64,000 bases of DNA from Sulfuritalea sp. (GCA_023229685.1 JALNYT010000001.1:1-64000); one strand, 5' to 3'. Shown: positions 1-9,094, counted from the first letter of the stretch. Notes: generated from the letters alone by a model not told the origin. Made by a program: numbers and translations.

Positions 1-45
1 CGTGTAGAACAGTTGCTCACGACCCGTTGCTTGGCGACCCATCAT
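1..45 (-). CDS. Transposase N-terminus (partial, runs off left edge)
   Basis: Only the first 15 codons lie inside the window. They read MMGRQATGREQLFYT, preceded by a strong GGAGGA ribosome binding site at 55-60. The opening MMGxQ...xxLFY is typical of IS1182/IS5-group (DUF772) DDE transposases, which begin in this way and continue with a short N-terminal DNA-binding segment. The family call is from memory of that opening and the catalytic domain is not visible, so it is tentative. It fits the abrupt end of recognisable coding sequence on this side. Confidence 0.5.
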   Translation of the reverse strand, partial: MMGRQATGREQLFYT

Positions 46-135
46 GGCAATGCATCCTCCTAGACAATGCCATAATCATATATGTAATGCATATGGCATG
101 TCAAGGGGTTTTTCAACAGAATAGGCCGCACTGAG
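1..135 (-). mobile_element. Right end of a probable insertion sequence
   Basis: The partial transposase start is followed by about 60 bp of AT-richer DNA and then a motif ggggtttttcaacag at 106-120, which resembles the terminal region of IS1182/IS5-group elements. The outer boundary near 135 is a guess; no target-site duplication can be checked because the other end is outside the window. Confidence 0.35.
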
Positions 136-537
136 ACATAGAGCAAACGATCATTGACGGCAGCTTTGGCCGATTTGCTGCCTTCCATCAAACTAAACAT
201 CCCGGCCCTCTTTGCGGCAGATGACTCACAGGTACACCGACCGAAGGTCGGCGCTGGCAAGACGCCGAGCACAGGGGCGGGCTTGCTCTTCTATCGACCA
301 GGCATTCGCCGCTTTTCCTTACCCGCCAATGACGTAAGGCATCCCACAAGTTTCCGGCACGCTGAATCTGTGGATAAGGCGGCCTGGCGGCAACCAATCC
401 GGGGTTGCCCCTCATGGCGACCCCACTAATGTTCGCGACGTGTCAACTGATTGGGCGCTGCGGCGTTAAGCGGTTGGAGGCTCTCGAGTCTCAGATCCCA
501 AGCTTCGGCTTATCCCCTTATTTTTGAAGGAAATTCA
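136..537. other. Non-coding stretch between IS end and first full gene
   Basis: No convincing gene is seen. Open frames on both strands are short, overlap each other and give compositions unlike the neighbours. A small hairpin (ccgac/gtcgg) lies near 237-251. The last 60 bp should hold the promoter of the Ala/Lys-rich protein gene, and an AAGGAA ribosome binding site sits just upstream of its ATG at 538. Confidence 0.5.
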
Positions 538-1017
538 ATGACCAAGTTGATCGCTGTACTCGTAGCTGGCCTGTTTGCCACGTCCGTATTCGCGCAAGCT
601 GCCGCACCGGCTGCTGCGAAAGCCGCCCCGGCTGCCGCACCGGCTGCAGTGAAAGCCGAAGCCAAGGCCGAAAAGGCCGACGTAAAGGCTGTCAAGTCCG
701 AAGCCAAGGTAGATGCCAAGGCCGATGCCAAAGTAACCGCCGCTGATGCCAAGGCCGAAAAAGCCAAGGCCGCTGCCGAGGCGAAGGCCGCCAAGGCCAA
801 GGCCAAGGCCGACGCGAAGGCTGCCAAGGCTGAAGCCAAGGCTGCAAAAGCCAAAGCTGCTGCCGAAGCCAAAGCCGCCAAGACCACGGCCAAGGCCGAC
901 GTCAAGGCCGACGCGGTGAAAGCCGAAGCCAAGACCGACAAAGCTGCCGCCAAGGCCGACACTGCTGCTGTCAAGGCTACCGGCAAGGCCGACGTAAAGG
1001 CCGCTGGCGCCAAGTAA
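538..1017 (+). CDS. Ala/Lys-rich low-complexity exported protein
   Basis: The 159-residue product starts with a clear Sec signal peptide (MTKLIAVLVAGLFATSVFAQ, cleavage expected near residue 20). The rest is almost entirely Ala, Lys, Glu and Asp in degenerate AEAKAEKA / AKAAKAKA units. This composition resembles histone H1-like and TolA-type helical linkers, and the mature chain is strongly basic and likely an extended helix. The ATG at 538 is chosen for its AAGGAA site 6-7 bases upstream; a longer frame opening at 451 has no site and would bury the signal peptide. Function unknown. A strong terminator follows immediately, so it is probably a single-gene transcript. The repeats make it prone to length change. 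Confidence 0.75.
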   Translation: MTKLIAVLVAGLFATSVFAQAAAPAAAKAAPAAAPAAVKAEAKAEKADVKAVKSEAKVDAKADAKVTAADAKAEKAKAAAEAKAAKAKAKADAKAAKAEAKAAKAKAAAEAKAAKTTAKADVKADAVKAEAKTDKAAAKADTAAVKATGKADVKAAGAK

Positions 1018-1036
1018 TCTTTGGTTCAGCTGCAGG

Positions 1037-1066
1037 AAAAAGACAGGCTTGCCTGTCTTTTTTTTT
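1037..1066. terminator. Bidirectional intrinsic terminator
   Basis: A 12-bp perfect stem (AAAAAGACAGGC / GCCTGTCTTTTT) with a 2-base loop is followed by a run of T. The A-run on the other side lets it also serve the convergent phosphoglucomutase gene. Confidence 0.9.
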
Positions 1067-1119
1067 CGCCCGCCGTCTGGGCTACGGGGCGACAAAACGG
1101 GGCGCGCTGTTTTTCCGGC

Positions 1120-2772
1120 TCAGGTAATCACCGTGGGCTGCGTGCGTCCCGTACGTTGCTTCAATTGCGACAGCTCGTGCGCAATATCGATCAGCCCGGC
1201 CAGGGCCTGTTGCGCATCCACCCGATGACGGGCGGGATCGGGCTCGAAAGCCTCCAGGTAGATCCGTAGCGTGGCGCCTTCGGTGCCGGTACCGGAAAGG
1301 CGAAAGACAATCCGCGAACCGTCGTCGAAGCCTATGCGCAGGCCTTGGCCGGTGCTCAGGCTGCCGTCGATCGGATCGGTATAGCTGAAGTCGTCACAGA
1401 ACTTGACCCGGTAGTCGCCGAAGCGCCGGCCGGTCAGTTCGGCAAACCGGCCCTTCACCTGCGCCATGACGCCGGCAGCCACATCGGATGGCAGCGCCTC
1501 GTAATCGTGGCGCGAATAGATATTGCGGCCGAATTCCGCCCAGTGGCGATGGGCGATCTCCTCCACCGAGAGGCGGCGTTTGGCCAGGATGTTGAGCCAG
1601 AACAGTACCGCCCACAGGCCGTCTTTTTCGCGCACGTGGCTGGAGCCGGTGCCAAAGCTTTCTTCGCCGCAGAGGGTGACCTTGCCGGCATCCATCAGGT
1701 TGCCGAAAAACTTCCAGCCCGTCGGCGTTTCGTAACAGGGCACGCCGAGTTTCCCGGCAACCCGGTCGGCCGCCGCGCTGGTGGGCATCGAGCGCGCGAT
1801 GCCAGCCAGGCCGGCGGCATACCCGGGCGCCAGCGTGGCGTTCGCGGCGATGATGGCGAGGCTGTCGGACGGCGTGACGAAGAAGTGCCGGCCGAGAATC
1901 ATGTTGCGGTCGCCATCGCCATCGGAAGCGGCGCCAAGGTCGGGCGCGGCATTTCGGTCCGGCCCGTACATGATCGCTACCAGTTGGCCGGCATAGGTCA
2001 GGTTGGGATCCGGGTGGCCACCGCCGAAATCGGGCAGAGGCACGCCGTTGATCACGGTGCCGGCCGGCGCGCCCAGCCGCCTTTCGAGAATTTCCCGGGC
2101 ATAGGGACCGGTTACCGCGTGCATGGCGTCGAAGCAAAGCCTGAAGCCGCTGCCGATCAGGGCGCGAATCGCCCCGAAATCAAACAGCGATTCCATCAGT
2201 TCGGCGTAGTCGGCAACCGGGTCGATGATTTCCACGCGCATGCCGCCCAGCGTGCATGAGCCGACCTGATCGAGGCCGACATCGGGCGCATCCACGGTCC
2301 GGTAGCTGGTCAATTCGCGGCTGCGGGCAAAGACCGCGTCGGTGATCTTTTCCGGCGCCGGGCCGCCGTTGTCGGTGTTGTACTTGATGCCGAAATCGCC
2401 GTCGGGACCGCCGGGGTTATGGCTGGCGGAGAGAATGATGCCGCCGAAAGTCGCGTATTTGCGGATCACGCAGGACGCCGCCGGAGTCGACAGGATGCCG
2501 CCCTGCCCCACCAGCACCTTCGCGACGCCATTGGCGGCAGCCATCCTGAGGATGATCTGGATCGCCTCCCGGTTGAAGTAGCGGCCGTCGCCACCGAGGA
2601 CCAGGGTGCAGCCGGGGGGAGCGGCCGCATTGTCGAAAATGGTGTCGAAAATGGCCTGGACGAAGTTTTCGAGATAGCCCGACGACTGGAAAACAGCCAC
2701 TTTCTTGCGCAGACCGGAGGTGCCCGGCTTTTGATCGTTGAACGGGGTGGTGGCGACAATGCGGATGGTCAT
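1120..2772 (-). CDS. pgm: Alpha-D-glucose phosphate-specific phosphoglucomutase
   Basis: Interconverts glucose 1-phosphate and glucose 6-phosphate in the cytosol, linking glycogen, sugar-nucleotide and glycolytic pools. The 550-residue length matches the family. The phosphoserine loop is ILSASHNPGG (catalytic Ser about residue 117), the Mg2+ loop is SDGDGDRN, and the sugar-binding loop is CGEESFGTGSSH followed by REKDG. The N-terminus (VATTPFNDQKPGTSGLRKK) is typical of this class rather than of phosphomannomutase/PgcA. The ATG at 2772 is preferred to the GTG at 2778 because AGGA lies about 8 bases upstream of it. It stands alone, convergent with the Ala/Lys-rich gene and only 34 bases after the redox operon, so it may be partly read through from that operon. 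Confidence 0.93.
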   Translation of the reverse strand: MTIRIVATTPFNDQKPGTSGLRKKVAVFQSSGYLENFVQAIFDTIFDNAAAPPGCTLVLGGDGRYFNREAIQIILRMAAANGVAKVLVGQGGILSTPAASCVIRKYATFGGIILSASHNPGGPDGDFGIKYNTDNGGPAPEKITDAVFARSRELTSYRTVDAPDVGLDQVGSCTLGGMRVEIIDPVADYAELMESLFDFGAIRALIGSGFRLCFDAMHAVTGPYAREILERRLGAPAGTVINGVPLPDFGGGHPDPNLTYAGQLVAIMYGPDRNAAPDLGAASDGDGDRNMILGRHFFVTPSDSLAIIAANATLAPGYAAGLAGIARSMPTSAAADRVAGKLGVPCYETPTGWKFFGNLMDAGKVTLCGEESFGTGSSHVREKDGLWAVLFWLNILAKRRLSVEEIAHRHWAEFGRNIYSRHDYEALPSDVAAGVMAQVKGRFAELTGRRFGDYRVKFCDDFSYTDPIDGSLSTGQGLRIGFDDGSRIVFRLSGTGTEGATLRIYLEAFEPDPARHRVDAQQALAGLIDIAHELSQLKQRTGRTQPTVIT

Positions 2773-2806
2773 GGTCACTTCCTGAGCCGGATATGCGGGG
2801 GATTCC

Positions 2807-4018
2807 CTACAGCCAGCGCTGCATCGAATAGCCGCCGATCAAGGGACGCTGCATGGCCGCGCGGGCCATCTGCCGGCCCCACTTGAATTCCTTGAACAGC
2901 ACGATGAAACGCCACATGTCGCGCAAGACCTTGGCGCGGTCGCGCCAGCCCAGTTCCATCAGCGCGGCAGGAAAATCCGCCTCGTGCGGCTTGTCGACGG
3001 CGATTTTCAGCGGGTTCCACTGGTCGGTGCAGCGGCGCACCTCGGAGGCGATCATGCGGCGATACATCTCCTGTACCGGCCGGTTGCGCAGCCGGGCTTC
3101 GACCACCGCTTCGCCGGAAATGGCGCCCGAATGCAGCGCGCAGCTCATGCCTTCGCCGATCATGTTGAGGAAGCCGGCGGCCTGCCCGGTGACCAGCACA
3201 TTGCCCTTGCCGAACACGTAGCGATTGATCAACGAGGGGCCGAAATTTTCGGCACAGCCCTCGTCATCGTCTCCTGCCGGTTGCAGATGCACGCCGTGCC
3301 TGTCCTCAAGATATTGCTGCACCACCGCGTGCTTCTTCGCAAAATTGTCGCCGCGCTTGAAGCCGACGCCGACGATCTGCCGCCCGTCGCGCGCGTGGCT
3401 CCAGGTGTAGTGGCCGAGGCCGGGATGGAACCAGAAATGGAAGTAGTCGGTGTCCAGCGGGCAATCGATGATCTCGTGGAATTTCTGGCCGACAAAAAAC
3501 CACGGAATCTGCTTCGGGTAGTCGGGATAGATCGCCCGGGTGACCAGCGAGCTGGGGCCGTCGGCGCCGATCACCTGGCGCGCGCGATACTCGACCGGCT
3601 CGCCCTGTTTCCTGGCGTGCACCAGCACATGGTCGCCCTTGTCCTCGAGGCCAACGAAGGAGGTCTGATCGTGCACCTCGGCGCCGCTGCGCTGGATCGC
3701 CCAGTGGTCGGAATACTTGCGATGCAGATGCGGCGTGCTGCCGCCGAAAAAATCCATCGGCATCGAAACCATGCTCGGAAAATGAAAGGTCACGCCGCGG
3801 CAGGAGGTCGGCTCGTGCAGGATCTCGCGCGGCAGCGGGCCAAAATTCTCGAGCAGAAATCGATGTCCGCGCGGCGACAGGATGCCGCTGCAGATCTTGT
3901 GCCGCGGCAACTCCTTGCGCTCGAGCACGATGGTCTCCAAGCCGGCATCGACCGTCCGCTTGGCGGCAGCCGCCGCCGCCAGGCTGGCGCCGACTATCAC
4001 GACATCAACCGAACGCAT
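2807..4018 (-). CDS. FAD-dependent oxidoreductase, geranylgeranyl-reductase family
   Basis: The 403-residue flavoprotein has an N-terminal dinucleotide fold (VVIVGASLAAAAAAKR, with Ser and Ala replacing two usual glycines), the family motif KICSGILSPRG at about residue 41, and the second FAD motif VIGADGPSSLVTR. Members of this family reduce isoprenoid double bonds or act as halogenase/hydroxylase-like flavoproteins; the substrate cannot be read from the sequence. Its start overlaps the end of the Fe-S protein gene by 14 bases, so the two are translationally coupled. In archaea such reductases take electrons from ferredoxins, and the upstream Fe-S protein could play that part here (inference). 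Confidence 0.75.
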   Translation of the reverse strand: MRSVDVVIVGASLAAAAAAKRTVDAGLETIVLERKELPRHKICSGILSPRGHRFLLENFGPLPREILHEPTSCRGVTFHFPSMVSMPMDFFGGSTPHLHRKYSDHWAIQRSGAEVHDQTSFVGLEDKGDHVLVHARKQGEPVEYRARQVIGADGPSSLVTRAIYPDYPKQIPWFFVGQKFHEIIDCPLDTDYFHFWFHPGLGHYTWSHARDGRQIVGVGFKRGDNFAKKHAVVQQYLEDRHGVHLQPAGDDDEGCAENFGPSLINRYVFGKGNVLVTGQAAGFLNMIGEGMSCALHSGAISGEAVVEARLRNRPVQEMYRRMIASEVRRCTDQWNPLKIAVDKPHEADFPAALMELGWRDRAKVLRDMWRFIVLFKEFKWGRQMARAAMQRPLIGGYSMQRWL

Positions 4019-5015
4019 GTCTATCCTTCTTCATCATTTCCGGATCTTCCCCCAATTCGGCAAGGTGCACAACAGGAACGTCGCACACGCGCTCGAAGGC
4101 GGCGCGGTCGGCCAGGCTTTCGACGACGATGCGGGCCGGTTTGCGCCCCTGCAGGATCCATTTCGCCTGCGCATCGTCGTCGCCGGCAGTTAGTCCCAGC
4201 TTCTGCGACAGGCCCTGCGCCACGGCGGGAATGGCAATGCGCTGCAGATCGAGGCTGAGGCTGCAGCCCGTTTCGAGTTGCAGTCGATCGTAGTAGGCCA
4301 CCATGCGTTCGTAGTCGGCATGATAGGCGCGCGCTTCGATCACGTAGAGATCGGCGGCGCCCAGATTGCTGCGTACCGCTGCCCGGGTGCTCAATGCCGC
4401 CCCCAAGCCCATGCGCTGCGACCCCGGCAGCCAGCGACGCAACTGACGCAGCAGCAGGCCGTCCGCCGCCACGATGCTGTGGCCGCGCAGAGACGCGAGA
4501 AACTGCTGCAGCCGATGCTGCGGAATCTCGGCGCCGAGTTCGAGCGCGAGGGCGATGTCGGCACCATCGTCTTCAGCGATCACAAGCCCGAGCAGGGCAT
4601 GCACTCGCTCCAGCAGCGCAGCGTCGGCGCGCAATTCCGGTCCGGGCAAGAGCAGCGGGGCTGACTTCGACGCGGCTGACGCTGCTACGTCCTGCTGCAG
4701 CCTCGCGCGGAGATCGTCGAGCAGCGCCGACGATGGCAGTGGCAGTTTCAGCCGCAGATCCATGATCAAGCCGGGCAGGTCGATGCGCTCCGGGCAGACC
4801 GGATCGCAGGCGCCGCACAGCGAGCAGGCCTCGATCGGGGCGGCAAGCTGGGCGGCCGTGGCCCCATGCTGCAGGGCCTTGGCCAGAGCGGCGGGCATGA
4901 GCCCCGGATCGCGGCTGCGCCGCCACGTCGGGCACACCAGCAGGCACAGGCCGCATCCGCTGCAGGCGGCGTAATCGCGGGGCGCGGCAGGCGCTCGGGC
5001 AAGGAATGCGGGCAT
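4005..5015 (-). CDS. (Fe-S)-binding protein with two 4Fe-4S motifs, GlpC/HdrD-like N-terminus
   Basis: The 336-residue protein has two cysteine clusters near the N-terminus, CSGCGLCLLVCP (about residue 18) and CSLCGACDPVCPE (about residue 64), each ending in CP as in two-cluster ferredoxin domains of GlpC, LutA and HdrD. The remaining ~240 residues carry no CCG domain and match nothing I recognise. The ATG overlaps the stop of the upstream FAD oxidase (ATGA), and its own end overlaps the downstream flavoprotein start. It most likely shuttles electrons between the two flavoproteins encoded on either side. No membrane segment is seen. Confidence 0.75.
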   Translation of the reverse strand: MPAFLARAPAAPRDYAACSGCGLCLLVCPTWRRSRDPGLMPAALAKALQHGATAAQLAAPIEACSLCGACDPVCPERIDLPGLIMDLRLKLPLPSSALLDDLRARLQQDVAASAASKSAPLLLPGPELRADAALLERVHALLGLVIAEDDGADIALALELGAEIPQHRLQQFLASLRGHSIVAADGLLLRQLRRWLPGSQRMGLGAALSTRAAVRSNLGAADLYVIEARAYHADYERMVAYYDRLQLETGCSLSLDLQRIAIPAVAQGLSQKLGLTAGDDDAQAKWILQGRKPARIVVESLADRAAFERVCDVPVVHLAELGEDPEMMKKDRHAFG

Positions 5016-6571
5016 CAGAAAATCACGTCGCGGTTGAGGATCATCGCCGGATCGGCGCGGCGCTTCATGGCCAGATGCCGGTCCACCAGCGCATCGCCGA
5101 AGACGCGCCGGATATAGCCCTTCATCATGCCGCCGAACCGGTAATAGCTGGCGCCCAGATCGATGCCAATATCGTAAATCGCATTCTTGAACGCCTGGAA
5201 ATGATCGCGGCTATACACGCCGCCTTCGATCATCGGCTCGAATTCGCAGCCGTAGGCCCAGCCTTCGGCATCGGGCGGAACGCAGGACATTTCGTAGTGC
5301 GGCTGATGGTCCGGCCGCAGCTTGATGCCGACGCAGTAGAGCGTGTAGTGCACAAAATACTCGCGGCAGACCGCGTTGCCGCGTTCCACCGCCTCGATGA
5401 ACTTGCCCGCCGAGGTCGCCAGATCGGGGATCACCATCTGCCGCGAGCCCCAGTGCTTCCATACGGCGCGCGAGAAGACGACGGTACGGTCGTGCATCTT
5501 TCCTTCACGCATGTACTCCGGCCGGCGAAACTCGGGAAACACCTGGCGCTTGCGCTGCAGCAGATAGAGGGCCTCGCGGAACTTCCACGGCCGCAGGGCA
5601 TAGTGTCCGAGCATGCACAGGGCGAAGCCGAACTCGCCATGGCCGCGCAGGCGCGACTCCCAGTTCTTGCGAAACGCTGCCTCCCGCTCGTCCGAGTCGA
5701 AGGCCACCAGCAGATTCACCGCACAATCCATGATGGTGAGGATGCCCGAATAATCGCTGGCATCGTTGCGGTCGAGCATCTGCAGGTCCTCGATCGCGGT
5801 GCGCAGCGAGGAATAATAATAGTAGTGCATCGACAGCGGCGTGTAGGGACGCACGCGCAGCGTCGCTTCGGTGATGATGCCAAACTGGCCGTAGCCGAGG
5901 ATCACGCGCTGGAACAGTTCCTGATTCTCGCTGTCCGAGCATTCGACGATATCGCCGGTCGGGGTCACCACCTGCAGCGACAGCGCCTGGTCGGCGCTGC
6001 AGCCCAGCCGCGCCGAATTGACGTCGATGCCGCCGACCCCCAGCGTACCGCCGACCGAGGAGGTCAGATTGAGCGGCGCCGAGAGATAGTCCAGATTCTC
6101 GCGGCGCAGTTCCTCGGCGAGGCTGTGCCAGTAGATTCCGGCCTCGGTGCGCACCGTCAGCGCCTGCGCATCGATCTGCAGCACCCGGCTCATTCCGCTC
6201 ATGTCGAGCAGGACGCCGCCAAAGGCCACCGATTCGCCCTCGGTCGTCAGGCCGCCGCCGCGCACCGTCACCGGCACCCGGTGGGCCTGAGCCGCCTTGA
6301 GCAGCAGGGAAATCTGGCCCGCATCGCGCGCAATCACCACGCCATGCGGCAAACCATAGGCCGTACCGCCTGCATCGGTGGCATATCGACCGCACGCCGC
6401 GGCACCCTCGGCGAGATCCACACCCGAAGCACGCAATGCCGCGACGAAGTCCTGCCAGCCGGCGCCATTCCAGCGCGCGGCATTGGTCTGCTGGCGTTTG
6501 ATGCCCTGCAAGGCATCCGGAGCAACGGGGCAAGGGCCGACGGTGCCGGGTTCAACGGGAGCGATTTTCAA
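5015..6571 (-). CDS. FAD-binding oxidase (PCMH / FAD-linked oxidase family)
   Basis: A flavoprotein of the vanillyl-alcohol oxidase / glycolate oxidase superfamily, about 518 residues. The PCMH FAD domain is visible: VTVRGGGLTTEGES, then SSVGGTLGVGGIDVNSARLG and GQFGIITEATLRV. The C-terminal half, rich in Tyr and Arg, would form the substrate domain. I choose TTG at 6571 as start: AGGA is 8 bases upstream and codon use becomes typical only from there, while a GTG at 6634 would add an atypical, poorly supported leader. It is the first gene of a three-gene overlapping operon with the Fe-S protein and the geranylgeranyl-reductase-like protein. An alcohol, aldehyde or hydroxy-acid substrate is plausible but not shown. 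Confidence 0.75.
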   Translation of the reverse strand: MKIAPVEPGTVGPCPVAPDALQGIKRQQTNAARWNGAGWQDFVAALRASGVDLAEGAAACGRYATDAGGTAYGLPHGVVIARDAGQISLLLKAAQAHRVPVTVRGGGLTTEGESVAFGGVLLDMSGMSRVLQIDAQALTVRTEAGIYWHSLAEELRRENLDYLSAPLNLTSSVGGTLGVGGIDVNSARLGCSADQALSLQVVTPTGDIVECSDSENQELFQRVILGYGQFGIITEATLRVRPYTPLSMHYYYYSSLRTAIEDLQMLDRNDASDYSGILTIMDCAVNLLVAFDSDEREAAFRKNWESRLRGHGEFGFALCMLGHYALRPWKFREALYLLQRKRQVFPEFRRPEYMREGKMHDRTVVFSRAVWKHWGSRQMVIPDLATSAGKFIEAVERGNAVCREYFVHYTLYCVGIKLRPDHQPHYEMSCVPPDAEGWAYGCEFEPMIEGGVYSRDHFQAFKNAIYDIGIDLGASYYRFGGMMKGYIRRVFGDALVDRHLAMKRRADPAMILNRDVIF

Positions 6572-6711
6572 CAAAGGAGTCCTGTTGGGTGTCTGCGGCG
6601 GATGATACCCCGCCCCAAAGTACGAACGCCCCACCTGGCAGAAAGCTGAGTGAGGCGTTTCGTCGTTCGCTTGCTGAACCTGTTCCGAATCAGCGGGTTG
6701 TGCAAATACGT

Positions 6712-6788
6712 TGGCGGAGTGGACGGGACTCGAACCCGCGACCCCCGGCGTGACAGGCCGGTATTCTAACCAACTGAACTACCACTCC
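6712..6788 (-). tRNA. tRNA-Asp (anticodon GTC)
   Basis: Reverse-strand sequence begins GGAGTGGTAGTTCAGTTGG and folds into a full cloverleaf. The acceptor stem GGAGTGG pairs with CCACTCC, the anticodon arm CCGGC-CTGTCAC-GCCGG gives GTC, the T arm contains GGTTCGAGTCCC, and the 3' CCA is encoded. The 77-base length includes CCA. Confidence 0.97.
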
Positions 6789-6981
6789 ACGTTAGAAGGC
6801 GCGCATTCTGCCATACGCGGCGGGGTCCGTGCAAGAAATGTTCAGGCTGACCCCTGGATTCGGAAACACTGGCTGACAAAAACACACCGAAACGGAATAA
6901 TCTTGAACCAGTTGCCGACGTCGCCCGGAATGGCGTGGAAGGTCGGAGACCTGCGATGCGACTCGGCAAAGGGAAAACAGT

Positions 6982-7437
6982 ATGGCGCAATTGTTGAGCT
7001 GGACGGCTGATCTGAGCGTGGGCATTGATGCCATCGATGATCAGCACAAACGCATTGTTCACTATATCAACCAGTTGCACGAAGCACGCCTCACGCAAGA
7101 TCGGAATGACGTCGCCGCGGTAATCGAGGGACTGGTGGATTACACGCTGTCGCACTTCAGGTTCGAGGAAGCGATGCTGCAGAAGGCGCTGTATCCGATG
7201 TTGCCGGTGCACAAGAAGGTGCACAGACTGTTCATCCGGCGCATCAGCGATTACCAGCAGCGCTTCGCTCTAGGCAATGACGTGGCCGAAGAGTTGCTGA
7301 TCACCCTGGTCAAATGGCTGGGAAATCACATCAAGTGCGAGGACATGGATTACTCGCCGATCGTGCGCGCCAGAATCAGCGAAGCGGATCTGCGGCAGCT
7401 GAAAAAAGGGAAATCGGATTCGCCGCAGAGACCCTAG
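6982..7437 (+). CDS. Bacteriohemerythrin
   Basis: A 151-residue single-domain hemerythrin. All seven diiron ligands are present: His22, His58, Glu62, His77, His81, His116 and Asp121 (motifs DDQH, HFRFEE, HKKVH and HIKCED). Such proteins bind O2 reversibly and are used for oxygen storage, delivery or sensing in microaerobic bacteria; some also bind NO. The ATG at 6982 follows an A-rich purine stretch. It is a single gene just after the divergent tRNA-Asp. Confidence 0.93.
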   Translation: MAQLLSWTADLSVGIDAIDDQHKRIVHYINQLHEARLTQDRNDVAAVIEGLVDYTLSHFRFEEAMLQKALYPMLPVHKKVHRLFIRRISDYQQRFALGNDVAEELLITLVKWLGNHIKCEDMDYSPIVRARISEADLRQLKKGKSDSPQRP

Positions 7438-7576
7438 ATCCTGGCGAGAGTCTTCGTCGGCGCGATTGACCACCCGCCTCGCGTAAAATATGCGTCGGCA
7501 AGTCAGGTTGGTGCTGCGCTTCGCCAGCGCATCACGCTGCAATGCCATTCCTTAACCCCCAAGCACAGAGACCGCC

Positions 7577-9094
7577 ATGAACCTCCAATTCATCAACGCC
7601 GCCGACCTGATCGGCCACTGGATCAACGGCCACGCCGACGCCGGAGCCGGCACGCGCCAAGGCGAGGTTTTCAATCCCGCCCAAGGCAACGTTGCGCGCC
7701 AGGTCGCGCTGGCCTCGCGCGCCGACGTCGACCGCGCCGTCGCCGCGGCGAGCGCGGCCTTCAAGAATTGGGGATCGACGGCACCGCAGCGCCGTGCCAG
7801 AGTGATGTTCAAGTTCCGCGACCTGGTCGAGCAGTACTCGACCGACATTGCCAAACTGCTCAGTGCCGAGCACGGCAAAACCCTGCCCGATGCACTGGGC
7901 GAGGTGCAGCGCGGACTGGAAATCGTCGAGTTCGCCTGCGGCATCCCGCAGTTGCTCAAGGGCCAGCATTCGCACGGTATCGGCGGCGGCATCGACCACT
8001 GGAACCAGCGCATGCCGCTAGGCGTGACGGCCGGCATCACCCCCTTCAACTTCCCCTTCATGGTGCCGATGTGGATGGCGCCGATGGCGTTGGCCTGCGG
8101 CAACACCTTCATTCTCAAGCCTTCGGAGCGCGATCCCTCGCCCTCGCTGTTCGCTGCCGAACTGCTGCGCGAAGCCGGCCTGCCGGCCGGCGCCTTCAAC
8201 GTGATCCAGGGCGACAAGGAAGCGGTCGACGCCCTGCTCGAACATCCGGACGTGCAGGCCGTGTCATTCGTCGGCTCGACCCCGATCGCGAAATACATCC
8301 AGCAGCACGGCATCGCCCACGGCAAGCGCGTGCAGGCCCTGGGCGGGGCGAAGAACCACATGGTGGTGATGCCCGACGCCGACCTCGATGGCGCCGCCGA
8401 TGCGCTGATCGGCGCCGCCTACGGCTCGGCCGGCGAACGCTGCATGGCGATCTCGGTTGCTGTTGTGGTCGGCAGTTGTGCCGACGACCTGGTGGCCCGC
8501 GTCGTCGAGCGGGCGAAGAACCTGAGAGTCGGCGCTGGCGACACGCCGAATGTGGACATGGGGCCGCTGGTGACGGGCATCCATCGCGACAGGGTGGCCG
8601 GCTACATCGCTGCGGGAGTGCAGGAGGGCGCAACGCTGGTCCTCGATGGCCGCCAAGGGCTGACGGGCGAACTGGCCGAGGGCTTCTTCCTCAATCCGAC
8701 GCTGTTCGACAACGTGCGGCCCGAGATGAGCATCTACCGCGACGAGATTTTCGGCCCGGTGCTGTGCGTGGTGCGCGTGCCGACTTTCGCCGCCGCCGTG
8801 GAACTGATCAATCGCAACAGTTTCGCCAATGGCGTCGCCTGTTTCACCCGCGACGGCGGCACGGCGCAGGCCTTCGTGCAAAAGATCGAGGTCGGCATGA
8901 TCGGCATCAACGTGCCGATTCCGGTGCCCATGGCCTGGCATTCCTTCGGCGGCTGGAAGGCCAGCCTGTTCGGCGACCATCACATGTACGGCGAGGAAGG
9001 CGTGCGCTTCTACACGCGCTACAAGAGCATCATGCAGCGCTGGCCGGGCTCCGAACACAAGGGACCCGAGTTCGCCATGCCGGTGAACAAATGA
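7577..9094 (+). CDS. mmsA: CoA-acylating methylmalonate-semialdehyde dehydrogenase
   Basis: An aldehyde dehydrogenase-superfamily enzyme of 505 residues that converts methylmalonate semialdehyde (or malonate semialdehyde) with CoA and NAD+ to propionyl-CoA or acetyl-CoA, in valine, beta-alanine and inositol breakdown. The MmsA-specific nucleophile loop GSAGERCMAIS is present, as are the NAD motif GITPFNFPFMVPMWM, GSTPIAKYI and the C-terminal FGGWKASLFGDHHMYGEEG. Downstream lie a GMC alcohol dehydrogenase and an MBL hydrolase in the same direction, so the region could oxidise an alcohol to an aldehyde and then to an acyl-CoA. A repeat element separates mmsA from the GMC gene. Confidence 0.92.
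   Translation: MNLQFINAADLIGHWINGHADAGAGTRQGEVFNPAQGNVARQVALASRADVDRAVAAASAAFKNWGSTAPQRRARVMFKFRDLVEQYSTDIAKLLSAEHGKTLPDALGEVQRGLEIVEFACGIPQLLKGQHSHGIGGGIDHWNQRMPLGVTAGITPFNFPFMVPMWMAPMALACGNTFILKPSERDPSPSLFAAELLREAGLPAGAFNVIQGDKEAVDALLEHPDVQAVSFVGSTPIAKYIQQHGIAHGKRVQALGGAKNHMVVMPDADLDGAADALIGAAYGSAGERCMAISVAVVVGSCADDLVARVVERAKNLRVGAGDTPNVDMGPLVTGIHRDRVAGYIAAGVQEGATLVLDGRQGLTGELAEGFFLNPTLFDNVRPEMSIYRDEIFGPVLCVVRVPTFAAAVELINRNSFANGVACFTRDGGTAQAFVQKIEVGMIGINVPIPVPMAWHSFGGWKASLFGDHHMYGEEGVRFYTRYKSIMQRWPGSEHKGPEFAMPVNK

Noticed and set aside
136..430. Short opposing frames after the left-edge insertion sequence
   Set aside because: No start signals or recognisable domains; likely non-coding debris.
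510..1095. Antisense open frames across the Ala/Lys repeat gene
   Set aside because: Repeats without stop codons produce long frames in all phases; only the plus frame has a signal peptide and ribosome binding site.
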